This document shows, in pieces, positions 33,793-40,955 of a stretch of DNA of 64,000 bases. The translations under genes and the position numbers were made by a program. The notes under the pieces were generated by a model. It did not search any database and was not told the origin of the DNA. It worked only from the letters and a program-made list of their open reading frames with translations. This stretch comes from Pseudotabrizicola sp. (lineage in GTDB: Bacteria; Pseudomonadota; Alphaproteobacteria; Rhodobacterales; Rhodobacteraceae), in contig NZ_JAUSNR010000026.1 in NCBI RefSeq assembly GCF_030656345.1, positions 1 to 64,000 of the forward strand, given 5' to 3'. Within the stretch, counting starts at the first letter, position 1, and each line of letters opens with the position of its first letter.

Positions 33793-33826
33793 CATATGAC
33801 GGAGTTCCTGCTCTGTGTTGCGACGG

Positions 33827-36733
33827 TCAGGCCCGCAGCGGACCCAACGGCAGGACAACCCGGCAGGACAGGCCCTTGGCCGAGAGGTTGTATTCGGTTT
33901 CCGCATTGAACTGATAGGGCAACGCACGCTCGATCATCTCACGGCCAAAGGCGCGTCCGTCGGGGTCGTCGTCGCCATTGCGGTGCGGTGCAGAGGCGGC
34001 AAAGGTCTCGGTCCATGCCAATGTCAGTTGCCGGTCGGTCTCGCTGGTCTGGCGCAGTTGCCAGAGCACTGTCAGCCCACCCCCGCCCTGCTGCAACCCG
34101 CCCTGCGCCAGCGCCTGTGCCGCCAGTTCGTGCAGCGCCAGCGCCAGCGTCTGCACCGAAGACGAGCGCAGGCGGATGCCGGACGGCCCGCCGACCGACA
34201 ATCCGGGGGTAGCGGTCATGTCGATGCCGTGCCCCCGGAACACACTGTCCAGCAATTCGTCAAAGGTGATCTGCCCGTCATCCGACAGTTTCGACAACAG
34301 ACCGCCGGTCCGCGCGATTGACCCCAGCCGCGACTGGATCAGCGGGCCGAAAACCTCCAGCGTCTCGCTGGACGCAAGGGTCCGGTCTGTGATCGAGGTC
34401 ACCACAGCCATCAGGTTCCGGGTGCGATGCTGCAATTCCGCAACCAGCGTCCGCAAGCGTTCGTGCATATCATGCAGATCCTGCACATCGGTCGAGGTGC
34501 CCAGCCATTCAACCAGATTTCCTGCGGAATCGCGCACCGGCAAGGCCCGGGTCTGGAACCAGCGATAGGTGCCGCTTTCCTGATCGCGCAGCCTGTAATC
34601 CACTTCCAGCAGGCCGCGGTCGCGCGCCTGGCTCCAGGCAAGGTCTGCCTGCGGCCTGTCGTCGGGATGCACTGCATCCAGCCAGCCGGCGTTCTGGCTT
34701 TCGGCGTCGGTCAATCCTGTAAACTTGGTCCATTGCGGGCTGGCCCATGTCCAGCGGCCGGTGGCAGCGGCGCGCCAGACCAGTTGCGGAATGCCTTCGA
34801 CCAAGGTGCGGAAACGCATGTTGATCTCACGCTGTGCGGTCTGCGACCGGGTTTGGGCGACGGCGGCCCATATCCGCTGGCCGACCTCGGCCAGCAGTTC
34901 GGTTTCGGCGTCAGACCAGTTCCGCGCCGTACGCGCGGTGACACAGACCGCCCCCGCAACCTGACCACCGATGATCACCGGCACACACAGACAGGCCGCA
35001 ATCTGCCCGGCAAGAAAACGGGTGCGGACAAAAACCGGCAGCGCTTCGTGCGTGTGCATGTCGCGCACCATGAACTGCTCGCCCCTGCGCAGCAGGGTCA
35101 TGGCAAGGCCAAAGCTTTCGGCGCGGAAGCTGCCCGCCACCGATTGCAACGCCGGGGGAAAATGGTCCTGTGCGATATGGACCTTGCCCGTCGCCTCGTC
35201 CAGCTCGGCCAGCAGGGCGCGGTCGACCTGCAGATGATCGGCCAGCAGCCTGCAGGCATCCTTTTGGGCGACCAGTGCGGTGGGCGACGCGCGCAGCACA
35301 TCGGCAAGCGACAGCAGAAAGACCTGTCGCGCCTCGCTTTTGCGCAGCGCGTCTTCGGTGCGCTTCTGGTCGTCGATGTCGGTCGTGGTGCCGAACCACC
35401 CGGCGACGCTGCCATCGGGCCGGTGCTGCGCGCGCGCCCGTGTCAGGCACCAGCGATAGACCCCGTCCTGACGCCTGTGCCGCACTTCCATTTCAAACGG
35501 ATTGCCGCTTTGCCGGGCTTTGTCCCACGCCAGTCGGGCGCGGTCCCGGTCATCGGGGTGCACAAAAAGCGCTGCCGGACCCGTTTTGGCATCATCGGCA
35601 CCCGTTCCGAAAAAACTGTGCCATTGTTTGCTGACATGGCTGACCGTGCCTTCGGGCGAGGCGGTCCACACGATGGACGGTGCCAGATCGGCAAGCTGCC
35701 GGAACTTTTCTTCGCTTTCGCGCAGCGCCGTTTCCGCCACCGACTGCTCAATCGCCGGCAAAATCCGGTCCGCCGCTTCGGCAATCAGCGTCAGCTCTGC
35801 CGTGGACCAGTGCCGGGGGGTGGAAGAGTGGATCACAAGTCCGCCGCTGAGAAGCCCGCCTTTGAGCCGGGGAACGCCGACACAGGCGCGCACACCCCCA
35901 TCGGCCAGCGCGGCGCGGGCGGCGGGCGGCAAAGCGGGCTCGGTCGAAGTATCATCAAAGACCACCATCCCGGCGTCGGGAAACACCTCCGGCAACGGCC
36001 GCCCGAAAAGGCGGGTCTGGTCGGTGCCATCGACCCGGTAATCGCTCCGCGAACAGTCCTGCACGACCCTGAAGTGACCTTCTGACACCTCAAAACAGGC
36101 GACGCGGTCGACACCCAGATGGTCCGCAAGCACCCGCAGCGCGGTCTGCTGTGTGCGTTCTGCTTCGCCCCCCCCGCTCAGGGCATCGGACAGGGCCAGC
36201 AAAACCGCCTTGCGCGTGCTGATCTCCTCAAGCTCGGCCTCTTGTGCCCGTCGCTCTGTGATGTCGCGAAAGAAAATCCCGACGTTGGGGCTGCCGTCAT
36301 CCCCGATGCGGGCGGCAACGACATCGAAATAGCGGCCCAGCGGTTTTGCCTGATATTCCTGCCGGATGCTCTGCCCGGTTCTGGCCACCTCGGCATAGGT
36401 GTCGATCCATGAGCGTTCAAGATCGGGAACCAGTTCCAGCGCGGTACGCCCCACAGGATCAACCAGCCCGGTGTGGTGGGAAAACGCCGCATTGGCTTCC
36501 ACAAACAGGTAATCGCAGGGCTGCCCGTCGGGGCCGGTCACGATCTGGACGACGCAGAACGCCTGATCAATGGAGTCGAGCAAGGTGCGGTAGACCTCAC
36601 TGTCGCACAGAACCGCGCAGCTGGTGCCAGCGCCAGCGCGTGCCGGGCGTGCCGCTTCGTCGTCCGCCGATCCGGTTTCTGCCGCCAGAGGGGCGGATGT
36701 GGTGGGCCTTTGCGGCAAAGGCTTGCTGACCAT
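33827..36733 (-). CDS. HWE-family sensor kinase, soluble, PAS-GAF-PAS-GAF-PAS
   Basis: A 968-residue cytoplasmic kinase without membrane helices. Domains in order: PAS (about 45-160), GAF (165-340, LRVLADHLGVDRVACFEVSEG), PAS (345-460), GAF (475-650), PAS (655-760), and an HWE kinase core. The H-box reads VAELQHRTRNLMAVV (His769) and the W-x-E motif LAWTE is present, but the N-box reads ALHELAAQALAQGGL, where the Mg-binding Asn of HELATNAAKYG is replaced by Gln. The start has MVSKPLPQRP without a clear SD. An EcfG-type promoter (N17) lies upstream. It is divergent from a FAT-GUY-like response regulator, a likely partner. Confidence 0.85.
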   Translation of the reverse strand: MVSKPLPQRPTTSAPLAAETGSADDEAARPARAGAGTSCAVLCDSEVYRTLLDSIDQAFCVVQIVTGPDGQPCDYLFVEANAAFSHHTGLVDPVGRTALELVPDLERSWIDTYAEVARTGQSIRQEYQAKPLGRYFDVVAARIGDDGSPNVGIFFRDITERRAQEAELEEISTRKAVLLALSDALSGGGEAERTQQTALRVLADHLGVDRVACFEVSEGHFRVVQDCSRSDYRVDGTDQTRLFGRPLPEVFPDAGMVVFDDTSTEPALPPAARAALADGGVRACVGVPRLKGGLLSGGLVIHSSTPRHWSTAELTLIAEAADRILPAIEQSVAETALRESEEKFRQLADLAPSIVWTASPEGTVSHVSKQWHSFFGTGADDAKTGPAALFVHPDDRDRARLAWDKARQSGNPFEMEVRHRRQDGVYRWCLTRARAQHRPDGSVAGWFGTTTDIDDQKRTEDALRKSEARQVFLLSLADVLRASPTALVAQKDACRLLADHLQVDRALLAELDEATGKVHIAQDHFPPALQSVAGSFRAESFGLAMTLLRRGEQFMVRDMHTHEALPVFVRTRFLAGQIAACLCVPVIIGGQVAGAVCVTARTARNWSDAETELLAEVGQRIWAAVAQTRSQTAQREINMRFRTLVEGIPQLVWRAAATGRWTWASPQWTKFTGLTDAESQNAGWLDAVHPDDRPQADLAWSQARDRGLLEVDYRLRDQESGTYRWFQTRALPVRDSAGNLVEWLGTSTDVQDLHDMHERLRTLVAELQHRTRNLMAVVTSITDRTLASSETLEVFGPLIQSRLGSIARTGGLLSKLSDDGQITFDELLDSVFRGHGIDMTATPGLSVGGPSGIRLRSSSVQTLALALHELAAQALAQGGLQQGGGGLTVLWQLRQTSETDRQLTLAWTETFAASAPHRNGDDDPDGRAFGREMIERALPYQFNAETEYNLSAKGLSCRVVLPLGPLRA

Positions 36734-36811
36734 CTTTCACCTCTGGCTGGAACGGGCCACCCGACTGCAACGCAAGGAACAGGAAGGCAACTCTTATTGA
36801 ATCCTAGTCAG

Positions 36812-36837
36812 AACGCATGGGTCGGCGGAAATGTTCC
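36812..36837 (-). promoter_or_regulatory. EcfG-type promoter of the soluble HWE kinase
   Basis: Minus strand GGAAC (36837-36833), 17-nt spacer, CGTT ending at 36812, about 80 nt before ATG 36733. Confidence 0.65.
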
Positions 36838-36958
36838 GATCTTATCTGCTGATAAATCAAAAGGTTCTCAACTGCGTGCATCGCTGTGTCCTGCGACAAT
36901 TCGATCTGCTAGGAAATGTGCTAGCGTTGTCTTATTGATTGGGGTCCGGGGGTATAGC

Positions 36959-37531
36959 ATGCAATTCGATTTTCAAGGCAGACGTGTGCTGATTGCCGAG
37001 GATGACTATTTCGTAGCCTCAGAACTGGCCAATGTGTTCCGGGCCGCAAATGCGAAGGTGCTTGGCCCCTGCGCCAGTCTGGCCGAGGCCACGCGACTGG
37101 CGCAATCCAGCCAGATGGCGGTGCTGGATGTCGATCTGAAAGGTCAGATGGTGTTTCCGCTGGCCGATCAGATGATGCGCGACGGTGTGCCGTTCGTATT
37201 TTACACGGGGTTTGACCGGCCGTTGCTGCCGTCCCGCTTTGCCGACATCGTGCTGATCAACAAACCAACCGCCCCCCTGTACACGGTGCAGGTGCTGGCA
37301 AGGTCTGGCGTGGCCAATCCGCAGAGCATTTCCGAACTACTGCCCCAGCTGCGGTTGCGGGCGCGGGCGCTGATGCAGGACAAAGGTGCGGCTGACCGTC
37401 TGCTGGAGCTGACATTGCACCGGGCCATCGCCTGTGACGACAGCCTGCCCCCGACGGCCAATGTCAGCCCCTGGCTGGAAGGCCTGATGCGCACTATTGC
37501 CGAGACCGAGGGCCGCGACCTGATGCACTGA
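36959..37531 (+). CDS. Response regulator with C-terminal extension
   Basis: A 190-residue protein. Residues 8-115 form a receiver domain: acidic pocket AEDDYF, phosphoacceptor Asp in MAVLDVDLKGQ, and the switch Lys in LINKPTAP. The helix after beta 4 reads VPFVFYTGFDRPLLP, like the FAT-GUY motif (FATGYD-type) of single-domain regulators in alphaproteobacterial stress signalling. The last 70 residues (SELLPQLRLRARALMQDKGAADRLLEL) are helical and resemble no output domain I know; they may dimerise. It lies head to head with the HWE kinase gene, which is a likely partner. A G-rich SD (GGGGG) lies 7 nt upstream. Confidence 0.85.
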   Translation: MQFDFQGRRVLIAEDDYFVASELANVFRAANAKVLGPCASLAEATRLAQSSQMAVLDVDLKGQMVFPLADQMMRDGVPFVFYTGFDRPLLPSRFADIVLINKPTAPLYTVQVLARSGVANPQSISELLPQLRLRARALMQDKGAADRLLELTLHRAIACDDSLPPTANVSPWLEGLMRTIAETEGRDLMH

Positions 37532-37552
37532 AGCCTCAGCGCCGCCGGGCCT

Positions 37553-37966
37553 TCAGGCCGTGGTCGGTGGTGTAAGATTGCGGAACCTGTCCTGACACAT
37601 CTCTTCCAGCGCCTGCGACACCTCGGCCGGGTCCATCGGCTTGTCGATCTGGCGGAATTTGCGGTACTGCGGCGGAAGCGTTGCCATGTCATAGGCGGTG
37701 ACGAAGGTGATCGGAATATTCCGCTCGATCAGCACATCTGCGACCGGAAATACTGTCTGGCCGGAAATGTTTACATCCAGCAGCGCGCCATGCATCGTCT
37801 GGGCACTGCGGGCCAGTTCCAGACCATCGCGCACCTTGCCAGCGGGGCCGATAACGGTGATGCCAAGGCTTTTGACATGGGCACACAGATCCAGTGCGAC
37901 GATATAATCGTCTTCCATCACCAGAATCTTGCAACCATCGTCGTCTGTCACTGAATTGCACTCCAT
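37553..37966 (-). CDS. Single-domain response regulator, FAT-GUY-like
   Basis: A 137-residue receiver. The acidic pocket is VMEDDYIVALDL, the phosphoacceptor Asp lies in GALLDVNISGQ, and the conserved Lys in RQIDKPMDPAEVS. The motif TFVTAYDMATLPPQY corresponds to the FAT-GUY signature, which defines regulators such as SdrG that pass phosphate in the PhyR-NepR-EcfG pathway. There is no output domain. It is convergent with the 36959 regulator. Its EcfG-type promoter is about 100 nt upstream. Confidence 0.85.
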   Translation of the reverse strand: MECNSVTDDDGCKILVMEDDYIVALDLCAHVKSLGITVIGPAGKVRDGLELARSAQTMHGALLDVNISGQTVFPVADVLIERNIPITFVTAYDMATLPPQYRKFRQIDKPMDPAEVSQALEEMCQDRFRNLTPPTTA

Positions 37967-38246
37967 ACTCTACCCCATATCTTGTCGCATTGACGCTATC
38001 ATTCAGCGTGATTTTGTGGTCAGATGGTTGATGACCCAGATCTGCACGGTGCAGACTGTCTGAACAACGCGGACAGATTGCGCCGGGTTCCGGTGTGGTC
38101 GCAGTTCAAAGTCGGCCAGCATGCAACACGGTAAACAATAACGATTCTTTGTTTTCTTTCAGAAGTCTTTGATCTACACGCAGCGCCGGATTAGACTATC
38201 ATTGTCATATCGCTATTTGCGTTTTCCACGGAGGATGGGTTTTGGA
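37967..38246. other. Divergent control region between regulator and NepR-like gene
   Basis: About 280 bases. It contains the minus-strand EcfG-type promoter at 38066-38091 for the regulator. I see no matching promoter for the NepR-like gene on the plus strand. Confidence 0.4.
38066..38091 (-). promoter_or_regulatory. EcfG-type promoter of the FAT-GUY regulator gene
   Basis: Minus strand GGAAC (38091-38087), 17-nt spacer, CGTT ending at 38066, 100 nt before ATG 37966. Confidence 0.6.
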
Positions 38247-38444
38247 ATGAAAACAGATCACAAGATCATCCAAACCCCGGACACACTTCTGGCCGTCACT
38301 GCAGAATCCGTTCTGGACAGCATCAAGGCAGAGCCTGTTCCGGCAGAGATCATGGAACTCGCCATCCGTCTGCAGGCAAAGTTTGACGAACGGGATACGG
38401 CTGCGCAGAAAGCCGCCAACAAGCCGGATGCCGACGACATCTAG
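38247..38444 (+). CDS. Small NepR-like protein (candidate anti-sigma factor)
   Basis: A 65-residue soluble protein. The centre, SVLDSIKAEPVPAEIMELAIRLQAKFDERD, resembles the NepR core (a helix, then EPVP, then a second amphipathic helix LxxLxxxL) that clamps EcfG in the alphaproteobacterial stress switch. The N-terminal extension is longer than average, and the first NepR helix is degenerate, so the assignment is only moderate. ATG 38247 is 12 nt from GGAGG; an ATG at 38235 touches the SD. The gene sits next to a stress regulator, away from ecfG, which is unusual, because nepR normally neighbours ecfG or phyR. Confidence 0.5.
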   Translation: MKTDHKIIQTPDTLLAVTAESVLDSIKAEPVPAEIMELAIRLQAKFDERDTAAQKAANKPDADDI

Positions 38445-38494
38445 AGCTTCCGGCCGGGTCACGCGGTTAAGTGTCCGGCCTGCCCTTTGTGCCA

Positions 38495-38647
38495 TCACCC
38501 TTGTTTGTGGCCGGTCCCGTCTTTATCGGGCCATGCCTTTTTGAACTCTTCCGGGGAATGCGCTGATCCTTCGTGGTCATCCTGAGCGTTCTGGCGATCA
38601 GGGCGTGGCGGCCGCTTTTCGGCTGCGGGCTTGGGTTCATTCGGCAT
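38495..38647 (-). CDS. Small hydrophilic protein (50 aa)
   Basis: A 50-residue soluble protein beginning MPNEPKPAAEKRPPRPDRQ and ending WPDKDGTGHKQG. It is rich in Lys, Pro, Asp and His and lacks hydrophobic core residues, so it is probably disordered. A strong SD (AAAGGAG) lies 8 nt before the ATG. The start overlaps the end of the upstream 67-residue gene by 11 bp, so the two form a small operon under one stress promoter. I do not recognise the family; hydrophilin-like function is an inference. Confidence 0.6.
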   Translation of the reverse strand: MPNEPKPAAEKRPPRPDRQNAQDDHEGSAHSPEEFKKAWPDKDGTGHKQG

Positions 38648-38840
38648 CACGCGGCTCCTTTTGTGGGTCGGTCAACGATTGGCCGGGCTGTTTTTGCGAC
38701 CGGGTCGGACCTGCGTCGTCCGGGGCAAAGGGCGCAGTGCCGTCGCGGTCCGGTCTATCAGGGTCCGGTCTATCACGGTCCGGTTTCACGGCTGGTTGCG
38801 CCGTGCCGGGACGGGATGGGGGGTGCGGTGTGTCGGACAT
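38637..38840 (-). CDS. Small Pro/Asp/Arg-rich protein (67 aa)
   Basis: A 67-residue soluble protein. The centre has repeating units such as DRDRPDPDRPDRDG; the rest is rich in Pro, Gln, Thr and Asp. It has no membrane segment and no hydrophobic core. AGAGGA lies about 5 nt before ATG 38840; a longer frame upstream is unsupported. The EcfG-type promoter at 38885-38910 precedes it. It is the first gene of a two-gene stress operon with the 50-residue protein. Its composition resembles the proline-rich protein at 15720. Confidence 0.6.
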   Translation of the reverse strand: MSDTPHPPSRPGTAQPAVKPDRDRPDPDRPDRDGTAPFAPDDAGPTRSQKQPGQSLTDPQKEPRDAE

Positions 38841-38884
38841 CAGATCCTCTTGCCTTGGTCCGCCAGATGGCGGGACTGAGACTG

Positions 38885-38910
38885 AACGGCGAAAGCAGGG
38901 CGATGGTTCC
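38885..38910 (-). promoter_or_regulatory. EcfG-type promoter of the small hydrophilic protein operon
   Basis: Minus strand GGAAC (38910-38906), 17-nt spacer, CGTT ending at 38885, 45 nt before ATG 38840. It is back to back with the DUF892 promoter. Confidence 0.65.
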
Positions 38911-38936
38911 CGCACCGCGCGGCACCGGCACCGGCC

Positions 38937-38961
38937 GGAACAAATCCCCCACGGCCCGGTT
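38937..38961 (+). promoter_or_regulatory. EcfG-type promoter of the DUF892 gene
   Basis: GGAAC at 38937-38941, 16-nt spacer, GGTT ending at 38961, 56 nt before ATG 39017. Confidence 0.7.
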
Positions 38962-39016
38962 ACACCTGCGTCGATCCGGGCTGCGGCCCGCAGAGATCAA
39001 CCGTATGGAGCACACC

Positions 39017-39514
39017 ATGAAAACGAAAACGCTGAACGACCTGTTTCTGGAAAACCTCAAGGACATCTACTACGCCGAGCGCAAGATCCTGAAAGCCCTG
39101 CCAAAGATGGCACGCGGTGCCCAATCCGAAGAGCTCAAGGCTGCGTTTTCCACCCATGCCGAAGAAACGCAGGTGCATGTCGAGCGCCTGCAGCAGGTGT
39201 TTGAACTGTTGGGCAAACCCGCACGTGGCAAGACCTGCCCGGCCATCGAGGGGATCATCGAAGAAGGCGAAGAAGTGCTTGATTCCTTCAAGGGTTCTGT
39301 CGCGATCGACGCGGGCCTCGTTGCCGCCGCGCAGGCGGTAGAGCATTACGAGATGGCCCGCTACGGCACGCTGAAAGCCTGGGCCGAACTGTTGGGCATG
39401 GACGAGGCCGCCGCCCTGCTGGGTGAGACCTTGCAGGAAGAAATGGCCACGGATGAAACGCTGACCAAACTGGCGGAGTCTTCGGTGAATGCCGCAGCGC
39501 TTGAAGCCGCCTGA
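39017..39514 (+). CDS. DUF892 (YciE/YciF) ferritin-like protein
   Basis: A 165-residue four-helix-bundle protein of the YciF family: LNDLFLENLKDIYYAERKILKALPKMARGA at the start, then THAEETQVHVERLQQVFELLG with the metal-ligand Glu and His, and GLVAAAQAVEHYEMARYGTLKAWAELLG. The pattern of Glu and His on helices suggests a di-iron or similar centre like ferritins and rubrerythrins. Many homologues are induced by general stress. ATG 39017 has GGAG 7 nt upstream. An EcfG-type promoter lies upstream, and a stem-loop follows. Confidence 0.88.
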   Translation: MKTKTLNDLFLENLKDIYYAERKILKALPKMARGAQSEELKAAFSTHAEETQVHVERLQQVFELLGKPARGKTCPAIEGIIEEGEEVLDSFKGSVAIDAGLVAAAQAVEHYEMARYGTLKAWAELLGMDEAAALLGETLQEEMATDETLTKLAESSVNAAALEAA

Positions 39515-39539
39515 TCAGCGTCTTTCATAATGCCTCCAA

Positions 39540-39570
39540 AGGGCGGCCTTGCCACTGGCAGGGTCGCCCT
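39540..39570 (+). terminator. Hairpin after DUF892 gene
   Basis: Imperfect stem of about 12 bp (AGGGCG at 39540 paired to CGCCCT ending 39570, with an inner ccttgcc/ggcaggg helix). 25 nt after the stop. A T-rich stretch follows. Confidence 0.55.
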
Positions 39571-39689
39571 TCCCTATTGTGGCATCTGCCACAGGCACCC
39601 AGAGGCCAAACACGCGCCGGAGCCTCACCGACATGTACCCTTGCCGCTGGTGCCACGCCGCCCCATAGTCGCCTGAACAGATATTTCAG

Positions 39690-40955
39690 GTGTCATTCTT
39701 GGCCTTCCGGTTCATCCACACTGCCGATCTTCACCTTGATGCGCCGTTGAAGGCAATTGCCCTGCGGGACGCTGATCTGGCGCATCAGGTCGGTGTGGCA
39801 TCGCGCACCGCCTTTTCGCGTATCGTCGATCTGTGTCTGGCCGAGACGGTCGCCTTTCTGCTGATCGCCGGGGATTTGTGGGATGGCACCTACAGCTCGA
39901 CCAAAACCCCGCGATTTCTGAAACAGGAACTGCTGCGGCTGCAGGCGGCTGGCATCCGCTGCTTTATCATCCGTGGCAACCATGATGCCCTTGCCCGCCA
40001 GACCGGCGAGCTGGATCTGCCGGACACGTCACACCTGTTCGGGGCCAGAGCATCGACCGAAGAGCTGAACATCGACGGTCAGCCCGTCGCCATCCACGGG
40101 CTGAGCTTCCGCGATCCGCATGCGCCGGAAAGCCTGTTGCCGCGCTATCCCGCGCCGCGCCCCGGGGCCTTCAACATCGGCCTGATGCACACCAGCCTGA
40201 ACGGCAGCCCCGGCCACGACAATTACGCGCCTTGCAGCCTTGCCGATCTGGACGCGCATGGCTACGACTACTGGGCGCTTGGCCACATCCACCGCCGCGC
40301 CGAACACATCGGGCGCGCCACGATTGTGATGCCCGGCATCCCGCAGGGCCGCGACATCGGCGAGGCGGGACCGGCATCTGTCACACTGGTCCATGTGGCG
40401 GATGACAATACGGTCACGCTGGAACAACGGCCGGTGGCCTGCCTGCGCTTTGACCGCATCATGGTGGACTGTGGCGGGATTGCCGCTTGGGCAGATCTGC
40501 TTTCAACCCTCGACCGCGCGATCCGTCAGGCCGGACAGGCCGGGCGCAGCGAAGACCATCTGGTGATCCGCCCGGTGCTGCGCGGCGCGACGCCGCTGGC
40601 CTGGCGCATCACCCGCGATCTGGATCGCCTGACGGAAGAGGCCCGCACCTTTGCGGCTGTAGCGGGGGTCTGGATCGACAAGCTGGAACTGCACTTGACC
40701 GCGGAGGTCACGGACAGCGCAGGCAGCCATCTGCCTGCCGAACTGGTGCGGGTGGTGCTGGAAGACCTGCCGCAAGATCCTGCGCTGGCCACGGCGCTTG
40801 TGGCGGCTGCGCAGGACTTGCTCCGCGATCTTCCCCACGATCTGCGCGACATTCTGGGGCAGGATGAGGCCGCGCTGACGCGCCGTTGCCATGACCTTCT
40901 GGCGCAGGGCGCGCCGCGTATCCTTGCCGGTCTGACTGCGGATGCGACCGGCTGA
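39690..40955 (+). CDS. SbcD/YhaO-like DNA repair nuclease (metallophosphoesterase)
   Basis: A 421-residue calcineurin-like phosphoesterase. All metal motifs are visible: FIHTADLHLDAPL (D and H), LLIAGDLWDG (GD), IIRGNHDALA (GNHD), GLMHTSLNG and the WALGHIHRRAEH (GHxH). This is the YhaO branch of SbcD/Mre11 nucleases, which act on DNA ends with an SMC-like partner. The partner is the 1129-residue protein encoded immediately downstream. The start is uncertain: GTG 39690 lacks an SD, while TTG 39699 has AGGTG 6 nt upstream and would remove three residues. Confidence 0.88.
   Translation: MSFLAFRFIHTADLHLDAPLKAIALRDADLAHQVGVASRTAFSRIVDLCLAETVAFLLIAGDLWDGTYSSTKTPRFLKQELLRLQAAGIRCFIIRGNHDALARQTGELDLPDTSHLFGARASTEELNIDGQPVAIHGLSFRDPHAPESLLPRYPAPRPGAFNIGLMHTSLNGSPGHDNYAPCSLADLDAHGYDYWALGHIHRRAEHIGRATIVMPGIPQGRDIGEAGPASVTLVHVADDNTVTLEQRPVACLRFDRIMVDCGGIAAWADLLSTLDRAIRQAGQAGRSEDHLVIRPVLRGATPLAWRITRDLDRLTEEARTFAAVAGVWIDKLELHLTAEVTDSAGSHLPAELVRVVLEDLPQDPALATALVAAAQDLLRDLPHDLRDILGQDEAALTRRCHDLLAQGAPRILAGLTADATG

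Noticed and set aside
34427..36085. 552-residue plus-strand frame over the second HWE kinase
   Set aside because: Shadow frame. The PAS/GAF/HWE domains lie on the minus strand.
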